Of a stretch of DNA of 64,000 bases, positions 8,497-16,941 are shown piece after piece. Source of the DNA: Acidimicrobiia bacterium. GTDB taxonomy: Bacteria; Actinomycetota; Acidimicrobiia; Acidimicrobiales; Poriferisodalaceae. The translations under genes were made by a program, and so were the position numbers. Under the pieces are notes generated by a model. The model worked only from the letters and a program-made list of their open reading frames with translations, did not search any database and was not told the DNA's origin. How positions within the stretch are numbered: position 1 is the first letter of the stretch; each line of letters starts with the position of its first letter. The stretch spans positions 124,001-188,000 of the forward strand of contig JAJEEO010000012.1 in NCBI GenBank assembly GCA_022820925.1, written 5' to 3'.

Positions 8497-9350
8497 CGCG
8501 ACGCCTCCGGGGGACCCATGCGTGCTGTCGGGCTGTCGTTGCCGCCGCTCGCCAAGTCGGCTTGCAGTGCTGCAAACACTTCGCCCGATTCGGCATCGCT
8601 GAGCTGGCGGAAACCGTTCGAACCGATCGCGGCGAGCACTGGATAGATGCCCCGTACCGGATCCGGACCGCCAGTGGCGCTGTCTTCGTCTGCGGCATGC
8701 CAGAGCGCTTGAACGCTCAGCGCCAGCGCGTCGGGTTCGCTCAGGTCATCACGGAAGCCGAGCTTCAGCACGGTCCCCGCATGCAGGCTGCCCGACCCGG
8801 CCGTGGCGTAGTCCTGCTCCTCGTAGCGACCGCCGGTCACGTCGTACTGGAAGAGCCGGCCGCGGCCGTCGCTGGGCTCAAACCCGGCGAAGATCGGTAC
8901 CACCGCCAAACCCATCATCGCCTGGGGCAGGTGCGCTCGCAGCATCTCCGCGAGCTGGTTGGCCTTGCCTTCCAGGCTGAGCGGCTTGCCCTCGATCTTC
9001 TCGTAGTACTCGAGCTGCAGCTGGAAGATGCGCACCATCTGCACCGCAGGACCCGCCGCCCCGGCAATAGCAACCGCGGAATACGAGTCGGCGGGAAACA
9101 CCTTGCGCATGTCGCGGTGACTGATGAGGTGCCCGCTGGTGGCGCGCCGATCGCCCGCCACCACGACGCCTTCGGTGCTGCGCACCGCCAGCACGGTGGT
9201 GGCGTGGGCACCGTCGAAGGGTCCGGTGCCGCTCGGTGAGACCGATGCCTGGGCGAACCCGGCGAATGGCTCGCTGCCGGTGCGTCGCAGGAGTTCGGTG
9301 AAGCTCGCCCCAGGGTCGTCGCCTGGAGCGAAGAACGGCATGGCGGTCAC
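8493..9350 (-). CDS. prcB: 20S proteasome beta subunit PrcB
   Basis: Catalytic N-terminal-nucleophile subunit of the 20S proteasome. From the chosen GTG the protein has about 285 residues: a propeptide of roughly 50 residues ending in GAHA, then the nucleophile Thr of TTVLAVRSTEG (about residue 51), and GDRRATSGHLI carrying conserved active-site residues. The C-terminus is short and Ser/Pro-rich. I prefer the GTG at 9348-9350 because it overlaps the pup stop (GTGA) and is preceded by AGAAGGG at good spacing; the ATG at 9341 is a close alternative. The same frame stays open far upstream through pup, but that part has no similarity to the family. Confidence 0.96.
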   Translation of the reverse strand: MTAMPFFAPGDDPGASFTELLRRTGSEPFAGFAQASVSPSGTGPFDGAHATTVLAVRSTEGVVVAGDRRATSGHLISHRDMRKVFPADSYSAVAIAGAAGPAVQMVRIFQLQLEYYEKIEGKPLSLEGKANQLAEMLRAHLPQAMMGLAVVPIFAGFEPSDGRGRLFQYDVTGGRYEEQDYATAGSGSLHAGTVLKLGFRDDLSEPDALALSVQALWHAADEDSATGGPDPVRGIYPVLAAIGSNGFRQLSDAESGEVFAALQADLASGGNDSPTARMGPPEASR

Positions 9351-9538
9351 TCGCCGCCCTTCTGCACGTAGTTCTTCACGAACTCCTCGGCGTTGGTCTC
9401 GAGCACATCGTCGATCTCGTCGAGCAGGTCGTCCAACTCCGCCTTCAGCTCCGTCGCACCCTCGCCCGTCGCATCCACCGGCGTGGGACTCTCGGTTTCC
9501 CGCGGGGCCGACCGTCGCACTTGCTCGCGTTCTGCCAT
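9347..9538 (-). CDS. pup: Prokaryotic ubiquitin-like protein Pup
   Basis: Small, largely disordered protein modifier attached to lysines by PafA. The 63-residue protein has a charged N-terminus, a helical ELKAELDDLLDEIDDVLE segment that would form the coiled coil with ARC/Mpa, and the family C-terminus FVKNYVQKGGE. It ends in Gly-Gly-Glu rather than Gly-Gly-Gln, so the last residue is already Glu and needs no deamidation by Dop before ligation, as known for Corynebacterium Pup. The ATG at 9538 has GGAGG upstream. The stop overlaps the prcB GTG. Confidence 0.97.
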   Translation of the reverse strand: MAEREQVRRSAPRETESPTPVDATGEGATELKAELDDLLDEIDDVLETNAEEFVKNYVQKGGE

Positions 9539-9633
9539 CTGGGGCCTCCTCCGGATTCGATTGGGCGGTCTCGACGGTGAGCGGGTCTCGATCGGCGCCT
9601 GCAGGTGCGCAGGGCCGAATCGCGGGCGACTGT

Positions 9634-11154
9634 CTAGTTGCCCAGCCGGCGCAGCAGCTCGGCTGCGTCACGGCACTCGTCCAACAAACTACCTACGTGG
9701 GTCTGGGTTCCTCGCAGAGGTTCGAGCATCGGCACTCGCCGCAGAGGATCGGTGCCGATGTCGAACACCATCGAATCCCAGTTGGCGGCCACGATCTGGT
9801 CGCCGAACTTGTCGAGGCAACGGCCCCGGAAGTAGGCGCGGGTCGTCGGCGGCGGTGCCGAGACTGCTTCGTTCACCTCGTCATCGGTGGAGATGCGTTC
9901 GAGGCCCATCCGCCGTGAGAGCGACTTGGACGGGCGCAGGTCGTGGTACTGCAGATCCAGCGCCGCCAGTTTCGGATCGTCCCAGTCAAGACCGTGGCGC
10001 TGCGCGAATCCCTCGTACAGGCGCAGTTTGGCGACCCAGTCCAATTGCGACGCCAAGCTCATCGGGTCGGTTTCCAGCCCGGCGAGCACTGCCTCCCAGC
10101 GGTCCAAGACGTCATTGCCGACATCGTCGCCGCCGACGGCGTCCAACCCGTGACTCTGCGCGTACTTGCGCGCCATCTCCAGGTATTCCCACTGGATCTC
10201 GGTGGCTCGCAGCCGCCGGCCGTCGGCGAGTTCGACAAGGCCCGACAAGCTCGTGTCGCAGCTGACCTGGCGCAGGGCCGCGACTGGTACCAGCGGCGTC
10301 AGCGGCTCGGGCACGAAGTCGTCGTCAATCATCGCGAGCACGAGCGACGTCGTCCCCAGCTTGAGGTAGGTCTGGACCTCGCTCATGTTGGCGTCGCCGA
10401 TGATGACGTGCATGCGCCGGTACTTGCGCGTATCGGCGTGTGGCTCGTCGCGGGTGTTGACGATCGGTCGCTTGAGCGTGGTCTCGAGACCGACTTCCTC
10501 CTCGAAGAAGTCGGCTCGCTGGCTGATCTGGAACGGCCTGTCGGAAAAGGCAGCAGGCTCACGTTCCACCAGCGGTACCTCCATGCCGATCTTTCCTGCA
10601 CCGCAGAAAATCTGTCGCGTCACGAAGAACGGCATGATGTGGGTCACGATGCGGCTGAAGGGAACGTCCCGATCAACCAGGTAGTTCTCGTGACAGCCGT
10701 AGCTGTTGCCCTTGCCGTCGCTGTTGTTCTTGTGGATCACCAGCTCCTCGCCGTCGGGCAGGAGGTTGTTCGCTGCCTCCATCGAGCGGATCAGGATCTC
10801 CTCGGCGGCCCGGTCGTACACCACGCACTGGCGGGCATCGGAGCACTCCGGCGTCGACAGTTCGGGATGCGCATGGTCGACGTAATAGCGGGCGCCGTTG
10901 GTCAGGACCGCATTGACGAGGTGCGTCTCAATCTCAGGCGCGAGTGCGTCGAACTCGTTGAAGCCCCGAGCATCGGTGCCCGGCTGCTCGTCCTCGAAGT
11001 CCCAGCTGACTCGCTGGCACAAGAAGCCATTCACGTAGGCATTGATGATCATCGACGACGCTGCGACCGGATTGGAGTCGCCGTCGCAGCGATGGAGAAT
11101 GCCGAACTCTGTCTCGATGCCAACGACTTTGTGAACCGCCACCGCGCGAGACAC
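9634..11154 (-). CDS. dop: Depupylase / Pup deamidase Dop
   Basis: Homologue of PafA that removes Pup from substrates and, where Pup ends in Gln, deamidates it. The 506-residue protein shows GIETEFGI at residues 12-19, [50 protein letters not shown] and the C-terminal RAYFRGRCL region. It also has the longer loop after the N-terminal motif (around residues 40-75) that separates Dop from PafA. Because Pup here ends in Glu, the likely job is depupylation and recycling. It sits 95 bases upstream of pup on the same strand; that gap shows only a ribosome-binding site for pup. Confidence 0.96.
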   Translation of the reverse strand: MSRAVAVHKVVGIETEFGILHRCDGDSNPVAASSMIINAYVNGFLCQRVSWDFEDEQPGTDARGFNEFDALAPEIETHLVNAVLTNGARYYVDHAHPELSTPECSDARQCVVYDRAAEEILIRSMEAANNLLPDGEELVIHKNNSDGKGNSYGCHENYLVDRDVPFSRIVTHIMPFFVTRQIFCGAGKIGMEVPLVEREPAAFSDRPFQISQRADFFEEEVGLETTLKRPIVNTRDEPHADTRKYRRMHVIIGDANMSEVQTYLKLGTTSLVLAMIDDDFVPEPLTPLVPVAALRQVSCDTSLSGLVELADGRRLRATEIQWEYLEMARKYAQSHGLDAVGGDDVGNDVLDRWEAVLAGLETDPMSLASQLDWVAKLRLYEGFAQRHGLDWDDPKLAALDLQYHDLRPSKSLSRRMGLERISTDDEVNEAVSAPPPTTRAYFRGRCLDKFGDQIVAANWDSMVFDIGTDPLRRVPMLEPLRGTQTHVGSLLDECRDAAELLRRLGN

Positions 11155-11257
11155 TAGCCCTCAGCCCCGCAGACCCCGCAATCGATCACTCCCGACGCCA
11201 GCGGCTGTGTGCCGCCCCGACGGTGCTCGCAACCTGCGCCGAGGCGATTCCCGACGC

Positions 11258-13021
11258 TCAGAGGTACTGGCTGGTCTGCACGCGCTCGATCGCCCGGCCG
11301 CCCAGCGCATCGCTGTCGTCGGGGTCGACCAGGGTGCGGATGAAGACGATCCGCTCGCCCTTCTTGCCCGAGATCTTCGCCCAGTCGTCGGGGTTCGTCG
11401 TATTCGGCAAGTCCTCGTGCTCGCGGAACTCCTGCCGGATGGATCCCATGAGATCGTCCAGGCGGATGCCGTTGCTGCCGGATGCCAGCGAGCGCTTGAT
11501 GGCGTTCTTCTTGGCTCGCCGCACGATGTTCTCGATCATTGCACCAGAAGCGAAGTCCTTGAAGTACATGACTTCCTTGTCGCCGTTCTGGTAGGTGACC
11601 TCGAGGAATCGGTTGAGGTCATCGGGCCGGTACATCTCGTCGACGGTTCGCTCGATCATGATCCGCACGGCCTTGTGCGGGTCGCCGCCGCCGATATCGG
11701 TCACTTCCATCGGGTCGATCGGCAGTTTCGGCGTGAGATAGGTGCTGAAGATTGACAGCGCCGCCTGCTCGTCGGGACGATTGATCTTGATCTTCACGTC
11801 GAGACGCCCCGGCCGCAGGATCGCCGGGTCGATGAGGTCTTCACGATTGGAGGCGCCGATCACGATGACGTTGCGCAGGCCTTCCACGCCGTCGATCTCG
11901 GCGAGCAGCTGCGGCACGACGGTGGATTCCATGTCGGAGCTGATGCCGCTGCCGCGTGTGCGGAACAGCGATTCCATCTCGTCGAAGAACACGATCACCG
12001 GCCAGCCCTCGGACGCCTTCTCGCGGGCTCGCTCGAAGATGCGCCGGATCTGCCGCTCGGTCTCGCCGACGTACTTGTTGAGCAGCTCCGGGCCCTTGAT
12101 GTTGATGAAGAAGCTGCGCGCTCCTTGCTGGCCGGACACCTCCCCGACCTTGGCAGCGAGCGAGTTGGCCACCGCCTTCGCGATCAGCGTCTTGCCGCAG
12201 CCGGGTGGGCCGTACAGCAGGATGCCTTTGGGGGCAGGCAGGTCGTAGGTGCGGAAGAGGTCTTGGTGCAGGTAGGGCAGCTCGACCGCGTCGGTGATCA
12301 ACTCGATCTGGGTGTCGAGACCGCCGATGTCGTCGTAGGTGACATCGGGCACCTCTTCGAGCAGCAGATCGTCCACCTCGGGCCGTGGCAGGCGCTCCAG
12401 CACAATGTTGGAGCGCACGTCGAGCAGGAGGTTGTCGCCTGAACGCAGCGGCTCGCCGCGCAGGTCGCCGGCCAGCTCGACGATGCGTTCCTCGTCGGCC
12501 CGCCCGGTGACAAGAGCGCGGAATCCGTCGGCGAGCACCTCGTTGAGCGTCACGACCTCGCCCGATGTCTCTGGCCCGCGCGCGAGCACGATGTTGTAGG
12601 ACTCGTTGAGCACCACTTCGCTGCCCTCGACCAGCTCGGTCTCGGCGAGGTCTGGGTGCAGGGCGACGCGCATCTTGCGCCCGCTGGCATGGACATCCGC
12701 CGTCCCGTCGTCATTGCGGGCGATGAACGTCCCATATGCCGACGGCGGCTGGGTGAGCTTGTCGACCTCTTCGCGCAGCGCCGCGATGTGCTCACGGGCC
12801 TCGCGCAGGGTGTAGGTCAGCTTCTCGTTCTGCGACACTGCCGCGGAGAGCTGCCCCTTGGCTTCGAGCAGACGCTCCTCGAGCGTGCTGACGCGTGCCG
12901 GAGTGTCGGCCAGCTTGCGACGCAAGAGTGCGACCTCTTCCTCGAGCGCGCGCAAGCGGCTGCGGAGCACGCCCGCATCTGCTGCGCTGCTGCGCTCTGG
13001 TTCGGTGCCGTCTTGGTCCAT
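11258..13021 (-). CDS. arc: Proteasome-associated AAA+ ATPase ARC/Mpa
   Basis: Hexameric AAA+ unfoldase that binds Pup through its N-terminal coiled coil and feeds substrates to the 20S core. In 587 residues it has an N-terminal coiled coil (about 18-90), a tandem OB region (about 95-215), Walker A GPPGCGKT at 271-278, Walker [11 protein letters not shown], and sensor/arginine-finger segments around [17 protein letters not shown]. It ends in QYL, whose penultimate Tyr is the alpha-ring docking signal. It is the first gene of the minus-strand proteasome cluster. The 103-base gap to dop and the 175-base gap to the divergent ferredoxin presumably hold promoters, but I see no convincing consensus. 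Confidence 0.97.
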   Translation of the reverse strand: MDQDGTEPERSSAADAGVLRSRLRALEEEVALLRRKLADTPARVSTLEERLLEAKGQLSAAVSQNEKLTYTLREAREHIAALREEVDKLTQPPSAYGTFIARNDDGTADVHASGRKMRVALHPDLAETELVEGSEVVLNESYNIVLARGPETSGEVVTLNEVLADGFRALVTGRADEERIVELAGDLRGEPLRSGDNLLLDVRSNIVLERLPRPEVDDLLLEEVPDVTYDDIGGLDTQIELITDAVELPYLHQDLFRTYDLPAPKGILLYGPPGCGKTLIAKAVANSLAAKVGEVSGQQGARSFFINIKGPELLNKYVGETERQIRRIFERAREKASEGWPVIVFFDEMESLFRTRGSGISSDMESTVVPQLLAEIDGVEGLRNVIVIGASNREDLIDPAILRPGRLDVKIKINRPDEQAALSIFSTYLTPKLPIDPMEVTDIGGGDPHKAVRIMIERTVDEMYRPDDLNRFLEVTYQNGDKEVMYFKDFASGAMIENIVRRAKKNAIKRSLASGSNGIRLDDLMGSIRQEFREHEDLPNTTNPDDWAKISGKKGERIVFIRTLVDPDDSDALGGRAIERVQTSQYL

Positions 13022-13196
13022 GCGCGGCCGACACTACCCGCACACTGGCGCGATGGCGTGACGCGTGGCCGCTTGCAGGGCCCGTGCGCGGTACGTTGGC
13101 CGTGGGTGCCGTGCAGGACGCGCGCCGAGTCGGTAGATTTCATAGTTGGCGCGGTTCGCCCCTCTCGGGCTGTCCCACAGGAAGGTTCGGTACACG

Positions 13197-13430
13197 ATGA
13201 AGGTCTGGATCGATCAGGATCTGTGCACCGGTGACGGGCTCTGCGAAGAGATCGCTCCGGATGTCTTCACGCTGCTCGACGACGGTCTGGCGTACGTGAA
13301 GGAAGGCGACAAGATCTTCTCCGAACCGGGCGGAGTCGAAGGCCTCGCAGAGTTTCCCGACTCGCAGCTCGACGCTGTGATCGAGTCCGCCGAAGAGTGC
13401 CCTGGGGAGTGCATCTTTATTGAGGCGTAA
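13197..13430 (+). CDS. Small single-cluster ferredoxin
   Basis: Electron-carrier ferredoxin of 77 residues. The N-terminal motif CTGDGLC gives Cys10 and Cys16 and lacks the central Cys of CxxCxxC; the C-terminal CPGEC gives Cys68 and Cys72. This spacing is typical of P450-partner-type ferredoxins that hold one [3Fe-4S] cluster. The ATG at 13197 has AGGAAGG at suitable spacing; an upstream in-frame start at 13146 would add unrelated residues. It is divergent from arc. No oxygenase or reductase partner is adjacent, although an FAD-dependent monooxygenase occurs 40 kb away. The last codons lie inside a long hairpin. Confidence 0.92.
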   Translation: MKVWIDQDLCTGDGLCEEIAPDVFTLLDDGLAYVKEGDKIFSEPGGVEGLAEFPDSQLDAVIESAEECPGECIFIEA

Positions 13431-13442
13431 GCCTCAATAAAG
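13415..13442. terminator. Perfect 12-bp hairpin containing the ferredoxin stop codon
   Basis: Arms 13415-13426 and 13431-13442 are perfectly complementary over 12 bp, and the loop is GTAA, which contains the TAA stop of the ferredoxin gene. The hairpin lies between convergent genes and has no T-tract on either side. A bidirectional, U-tract-less terminator or an mRNA 3'-end stabiliser is the likely role; this is inferred from position and fold. Confidence 0.55.
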
Positions 13443-13507
13443 CGACAAGCACAGCATTGAGGCGTAAGCCGAGATGAAGCGACAAGCACAGCATCGAGGC
13501 GTAAGCC
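13419..13507. repeat. 37-bp tandem repeat, about 2.4 copies, starting inside the ferredoxin gene
   Basis: Unit 1 is 13419-13455, unit 2 is 13456-13492, and a partial third unit is 13493-13507. Units share the core GAGGCGTAAGCC and the end AGCGACAAGCACAGC, with a few differences in the middle. Unit 1 includes the last three codons and stop of the ferredoxin gene, so the 3' end of the gene plus its flank has been copied downstream. Only unit 1 keeps the full palindrome that forms the hairpin. Confidence 0.85.
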
Positions 13508-13510
13508 ACC

Positions 13511-14422
13511 TCATCCTCCGATGCGGCACTGGCCGTTGGACACCTCGCTGAGTTCCTCGGGCTGGGCCCCGATCGCCATGTCGCCGAGATAGTCGACCCG
13601 TGCATCGACGCCTGCTGAGATCAGGAACCCCAAGAGTTCGCTGCGGCTGAGCGCAAACCCGATCTCACCCAACCCTTGAGTGGCCGCAAACGCCACGCCC
13701 ACAACGTATCCATCTCGGTCGATCAACGGTCCGCCCGATTGGCCTTTGTGGACATCAGCCGCAACGAGGTACACGCTTCGTTTGGACCCGTCGCCCCAGT
13801 CCATTGACGCTGCCACGACATGCTCGATGCGTGCCGGCGACACTGCCAGCCCTTCTCCCTGCAGGTAGCCAAGCACCGCACCGGTGATGCCAAACCGCAC
13901 ACGGCCGATCTGCAGCGGCGGCACCGCTGCATCAGAACGCAGCAAGACGAGGTCGCGCCCGGTGTCGTAGCCGACCACCACCGCCCCAGACACGGCAGGC
14001 TCGCCGTCGCCGTCGCCATTCCACGCAATCTCGACGTACGACGCCCCGGCCACCACGTGAGCTGCCCCAACCACGAGGCCAGGTGCGATGGCGAAGGCCG
14101 AACCGTGACTGGCCGGTCCACAACCGTGTGCGCGCACGCCGACAACCCCCTTCGCAACCTCAACGAGCACCTTGCCGTCGACGGTCACCGCCGCGGGAGG
14201 AGCACCCAACCACACTGGACCGTCGGCGCCCACGATTGTGGCAACGGGCACGATGGGCGGTCCTCCCCAGCCGGTGTCGTCAAGGTCCGGACCGCAAGCA
14301 ACGAGCGCTGCCGCGAGCAGTGCCATGCCGAGCCCTCGGGCCGCCCACCGCACGAATCGGTCAGCCGCTCGCGCACGGCGATGTTGCAGGGTTGCGGTAC
14401 TCGTCGCCGCTGTGCGCCTCAC
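13511..14422 (-). CDS. Lipoprotein trypsin-like serine protease
   Basis: Chymotrypsin-fold serine protease predicted to be exported and lipid-anchored. From the GTG at 14420-14422 (overlapping the trmI stop) the 303-residue protein has a signal sequence with lipobox LVAC (Cys43). A catalytic triad follows: His122 in VGAAHVVAG, Asp157 in GRDLVLLR and Ser229 in KGQSGGPLID. Such proteins resemble the protease domain of MarP and S1C proteases but lack a PDZ domain or multi-span membrane domain. An in-frame start at 14698 would lie inside trmI and is rejected. The stop precedes the repeat region downstream of the ferredoxin gene. Confidence 0.86.
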   Translation of the reverse strand: MRRTAATSTATLQHRRARAADRFVRWAARGLGMALLAAALVACGPDLDDTGWGGPPIVPVATIVGADGPVWLGAPPAAVTVDGKVLVEVAKGVVGVRAHGCGPASHGSAFAIAPGLVVGAAHVVAGASYVEIAWNGDGDGEPAVSGAVVVGYDTGRDLVLLRSDAAVPPLQIGRVRFGITGAVLGYLQGEGLAVSPARIEHVVAASMDWGDGSKRSVYLVAADVHKGQSGGPLIDRDGYVVGVAFAATQGLGEIGFALSRSELLGFLISAGVDARVDYLGDMAIGAQPEELSEVSNGQCRIGG

Positions 14423-15300
14423 GCCTCGATCAATCGGGCGTGCGTCAAGAACCCAGTGTGGGCGACCATGCGATGATCCGGCCGTACCGAGGCGCCCTTC
14501 ACATGCCAGCTCCGGTGCAAGACCTCGATGGTTTCGATCAGCGCCCATGGACCGTCGTCGAGCGCCCTGCGCAGCTGCTGTACCTGGGTCACCGACGGGT
14601 TGTAGGCAACCAGGATCCCGCCACGCCGCAGCACCGAGACAAGGTGCCCCACCACCCGCCACGGCTCGGGGATGTCCAGCAGCGCCCGGTCGTAGCAAGC
14701 ACTGTGTGCAGTCCCCGCTGTAGGCGTTGCCGCGCCTGCGGCGAGTCTGGGAGGATCCACTGCGTCATACGCATCGCGCAGCTGGACGTCGTAACGACCG
14801 AGCGCCTCGTTCCCCGCCGCAGCCGCCACGTTCGCCTGCGCCCGCTCAGCGAAGTCCTGCCGCAGCTCGTAGCCAGTGACCACTGCGCCGCTGCGCAACA
14901 GAGTCGCCGACAGCGCACCCGAGCCGACACCGGTCTCGAACACCGACATGCCTGCGCGCACGTCAGCGAGCATCCAGATTGCGCCGAGATCCTTCGGGTA
15001 GATGACCTGCGCTCCCCGCGGCATCTTCAGCACCTGATCGGCAAGCGTCGGTCTCACCGCCACGAACCGTGCTCCCGAACCACTGCGGAACTGCGTGCCC
15101 TCACCGGACCCGATGATCTCGTCGTGGCGAACCACGCCCGCGTGAGTGTGGAATTCGCCGCCGTGTTGCAGCGTGACCAGGTAGCGACGTAGCCGGCTGT
15201 CGATCATGAGCACCGTTTCGCCAGACTGCAACTCGCCCGCCGGAGTCACATCGTCCGCCTCGAGAGGCGGGTGCGCGGAGGCTTCGCCGGTGCCGCTCAC
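14419..15300 (-). CDS. trmI: tRNA (adenine-N1)-methyltransferase TrmI (position 58)
   Basis: SAM-dependent methyltransferase that makes m1A58 in the T-loop of tRNAs. The 293-residue protein has an N-terminal small beta domain (about residues 20-85, including LVTLQHGGEFHTHAG), IYPKDLGAIWMLADV, the SAM-binding motif VFETGVGSGALSATLL, and the later acidic motif in YDRALLDIPEPW. The GTG start at 15298-15300 overlaps the upstream gene's TGA and its own stop overlaps the next GTG, giving a coupled trio. In Mycobacterium trmI also lies close to mpa, so the neighbourhood is conserved. Confidence 0.94.
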   Translation of the reverse strand: MSGTGEASAHPPLEADDVTPAGELQSGETVLMIDSRLRRYLVTLQHGGEFHTHAGVVRHDEIIGSGEGTQFRSGSGARFVAVRPTLADQVLKMPRGAQVIYPKDLGAIWMLADVRAGMSVFETGVGSGALSATLLRSGAVVTGYELRQDFAERAQANVAAAAGNEALGRYDVQLRDAYDAVDPPRLAAGAATPTAGTAHSACYDRALLDIPEPWRVVGHLVSVLRRGGILVAYNPSVTQVQQLRRALDDGPWALIETIEVLHRSWHVKGASVRPDHRMVAHTGFLTHARLIEA

Positions 15301-15548
15301 ACGTGATCCGCCGGCGGATCTTTCTCGTCGCGCCTGCGCGGCAGGTGCTCAATCGTGAGACGCTCGCCGGGTGCCAGCTCGCCGCGGTACACCACCTCGC
15401 GCTCACGTCGCGACAGCTTCATCAGCAGCTTCAGCCCGCTGGCGGTGATCGCCACGGCGAGCCAGATCCCGCTGCCCGACCGTGCTCGTTTCCACGCGGC
15501 CCCGAAGGCTCGATCCCGCAGGCGCCCCGAGCCAGGTACCGAAGCCAT
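15297..15548 (-). CDS. Small protein upstream of trmI with one hydrophobic segment (unknown)
   Basis: Unknown protein of about 83 residues. It has one moderately hydrophobic segment (SGIWLAVAITASGLKLLMKL) and a charged C-terminal half with RRREREV-type and PRRRDEKD-type runs. I prefer the ATG at 15546-15548, which has GGCGGGAG six to twelve bases upstream; a TTG at 15584 would add 12 residues. Its stop overlaps the trmI GTG as GTGA, so it is translated with trmI. Possible roles in membrane association are speculative. Confidence 0.65.
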   Translation of the reverse strand: MASVPGSGRLRDRAFGAAWKRARSGSGIWLAVAITASGLKLLMKLSRREREVVYRGELAPGERLTIEHLPRRRDEKDPPADHV

Positions 15549-15570
15549 GCTCACTCCCGCCTTGACCAGC

Positions 15571-15801
15571 TCAAGCCCGGACAACCTCGACGATGGTGCT
15601 GCGCTTTCGCCCGCGACGACGCCCGAACAGGAACGCCGCCAGCACTAGGCCGGTGCCGACTGCTGCGGCAACGGCAACAGCGGCACTCGACAACTGTTCT
15701 GCAGTGTCGCCCGCACCTCCGACGAGCTGCCGCACCCGGGCCGTGATGTCTGCCTGGGTGATGCGCTGATCCTCGGCGTCCCCGAAGTCGTTGTCAGCCA
15801 C
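15571..15801 (-). CDS. Small single-span membrane protein (unknown)
   Basis: A 76-residue protein of unknown function. The N-terminal half is hydrophilic (ITQADITARVRQLVGG and on). One membrane helix spans about residues 42-62 and is followed by a positive-inside cluster (GRRRGRKR). The GTG at 15799-15801 overlaps the end of the Holin-X-type gene by eight bases. The same frame is open upstream to 16032 but that part antisenses into the neighbour's frame and lacks protein-like composition. Together with its two neighbours it forms a run of small membrane proteins that ends in trmI. Confidence 0.65.
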   Translation of the reverse strand: MADNDFGDAEDQRITQADITARVRQLVGGAGDTAEQLSSAAVAVAAAVGTGLVLAAFLFGRRRGRKRSTIVEVVRA

Positions 15802-16183
15802 CGTCGCCCTCTTCGCTGTCGTCGTCTGATGCGCCGCCGGCGATCCTGTTGGCTCCATGTGCGTCTCGCGTCGGCTTGATCGCCCGCGCCAGCACGACGA
15901 TCGCCACAATGAGCACAGCCGCGCCCGCCAGGTGCGGCACGAATGACCAGTTGGCCCCAAAGAGGCTTGTCTCGGTCTGCAGCACTCGCATGAGGGCGAG
16001 CGCAGCCAGCACGATGGACACGCTGACGGCAATCGCTCCAGCCAGACCGAAGAGCAGGTAGCGGCCGAGTCCGCGCAGCGGGCCCACCGTCTCCTGCACG
16101 ACGTACGCCCGCAACATGGCGACCAGTTCGGAAAGCTCGGCTCTCAGGCCGACGTCTCGTCGAGGCACAGTTCGCTCTGGCAC
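15794..16183 (-). CDS. Phage-holin-like (actinobacterial Holin-X / DUF1469 type) membrane protein
   Basis: A 129-residue protein with two membrane helices: about residues 43-65 (LLFGLAGAIAVSVSIVLAALAL) and 82-101 (LAGAAVLIVAIVVLARA). An amphipathic N-terminal region (AELSELVAMLRAYVVQET) precedes them and an acidic tail follows. This layout matches the actinobacterial Holin-X/DUF1469 family, which despite its name is usually an ordinary chromosomal gene. The GTG at 16181-16183 is the likely start. No phage genes are nearby, so a lysis role is not implied. Confidence 0.75.
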   Translation of the reverse strand: MPERTVPRRDVGLRAELSELVAMLRAYVVQETVGPLRGLGRYLLFGLAGAIAVSVSIVLAALALMRVLQTETSLFGANWSFVPHLAGAAVLIVAIVVLARAIKPTRDAHGANRIAGGASDDDSEEGDGG

Positions 16184-16227
16184 CGTCCGCCGGGATCGAG
16201 CGGGCCGCTTTGGCCCGCGGGGCGACG

Positions 16228-16941
16228 CTACCGGCCGCCCATCAGTTCTTCCACGCCGTCGAGCACGCTCGTCATTACCTCAACTCGCCGTGCCGGATCG
16301 GGCGCGCACAGCATGGCGTGACGGTCGAAGGGCCCAGCCGGCACCAGTGCCGCAAGTTGGAAAGACCAAGCCGTTGGATCGGCCTCGTCTTCCGCGAGCT
16401 GCGCAAGGCGATCATCGATCGCCGCCGACTCGGCCGCCGTGACGCCGAGCGCGCCGATCTCCGATGCCAGCGCTCGCAGCCGTCGCAGCCGTGCCACGAG
16501 CCTCCGGCGCACTTGTGCCCCGATGTCGGCAGCCTCATCAGGCCAATCGGCGGTGAGCGCCTGCGGGTACGGATCGTCCGGCAGCCATTCGAGGATCCGG
16601 ATCCGCTGGCCACCGGTGGCAAGCATCACCCAGCGACCGTCAGGCAGTTCTTGATGCTGGGAGATCGTGGCGAGGCAGCCCACGTCGGAGCGCACATCCC
16701 CTCCGCCCACCTCGCTGCCGCGCTCGATCATGACGACGCCGAACGGCTCGTCATAGTCGGTGCAGCGCCGGGCCAACGCCCGGTATCGAGGCTCGAAGAT
16801 GTGCAGCGGCAGCACTGCATCAGGCAGCAGCGGTGAGCCCAGCGGGAACATCGGCCGTACGCTGCCGTCGGCCGACTCAGCCTCCCGCGCAGCAGCGGGG
16901 GCAGCCTGGTCAGGATCGGAACAGCCCTCAGGAAGAGCCAT
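16228..16941 (-). CDS. LON substrate-binding-domain protein without protease or ATPase
   Basis: Protein of about 237 residues made almost entirely of the LON N-terminal (PUA-like plus helical) domain: MFPLGSPLLPDAVLPLHIFEPRYRAL near residue 35, FGVVMIERGSEVG, then a C-terminal helical part with many Arg/Leu repeats. There is no AAA+ or Ser-Lys protease domain, so it belongs to the stand-alone LON-domain proteins of bacteria, whose function is poorly defined. I chose the ATG at 16939-16941, which gives a 14-base overlap with the dacB 3' end; an upstream ATG at 17019 would lie deeper in dacB. Confidence 0.85.
   Translation of the reverse strand: MALPEGCSDPDQAAPAAAREAESADGSVRPMFPLGSPLLPDAVLPLHIFEPRYRALARRCTDYDEPFGVVMIERGSEVGGGDVRSDVGCLATISQHQELPDGRWVMLATGGQRIRILEWLPDDPYPQALTADWPDEAADIGAQVRRRLVARLRRLRALASEIGALGVTAAESAAIDDRLAQLAEDEADPTAWSFQLAALVPAGPFDRHAMLCAPDPARRVEVMTSVLDGVEELMGGR

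Noticed and set aside
6409..8646. 745-residue plus-strand open frame across pafA and prcA
   Set aside because: It is the antisense of strongly conserved pafA and prcA; composition is shadow-like (His/Val/Gln-rich) with no domain. Long antisense frames are common at this GC content.
9943..11157. 404-residue plus-strand frame opposite dop
   Set aside because: Shadow of dop; all conserved residues belong to the minus-strand reading.
13022..13196. Promoter for the ferredoxin with TAGATT as -10
   Set aside because: The best -35 partner at proper spacing (GTGCAG) matches only three of six positions, so I could not support it.
13419..13507. Repeats after the ferredoxin as a CRISPR array
   Set aside because: Units are contiguous tandem copies with no spacers, start inside a coding gene, and there is no cas gene.
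15794..16183. Holin gene as sign of a prophage
   Set aside because: The Holin-X/DUF1469-type family is usually chromosomal in actinobacteria and no phage structural, integrase or lysin gene is near.
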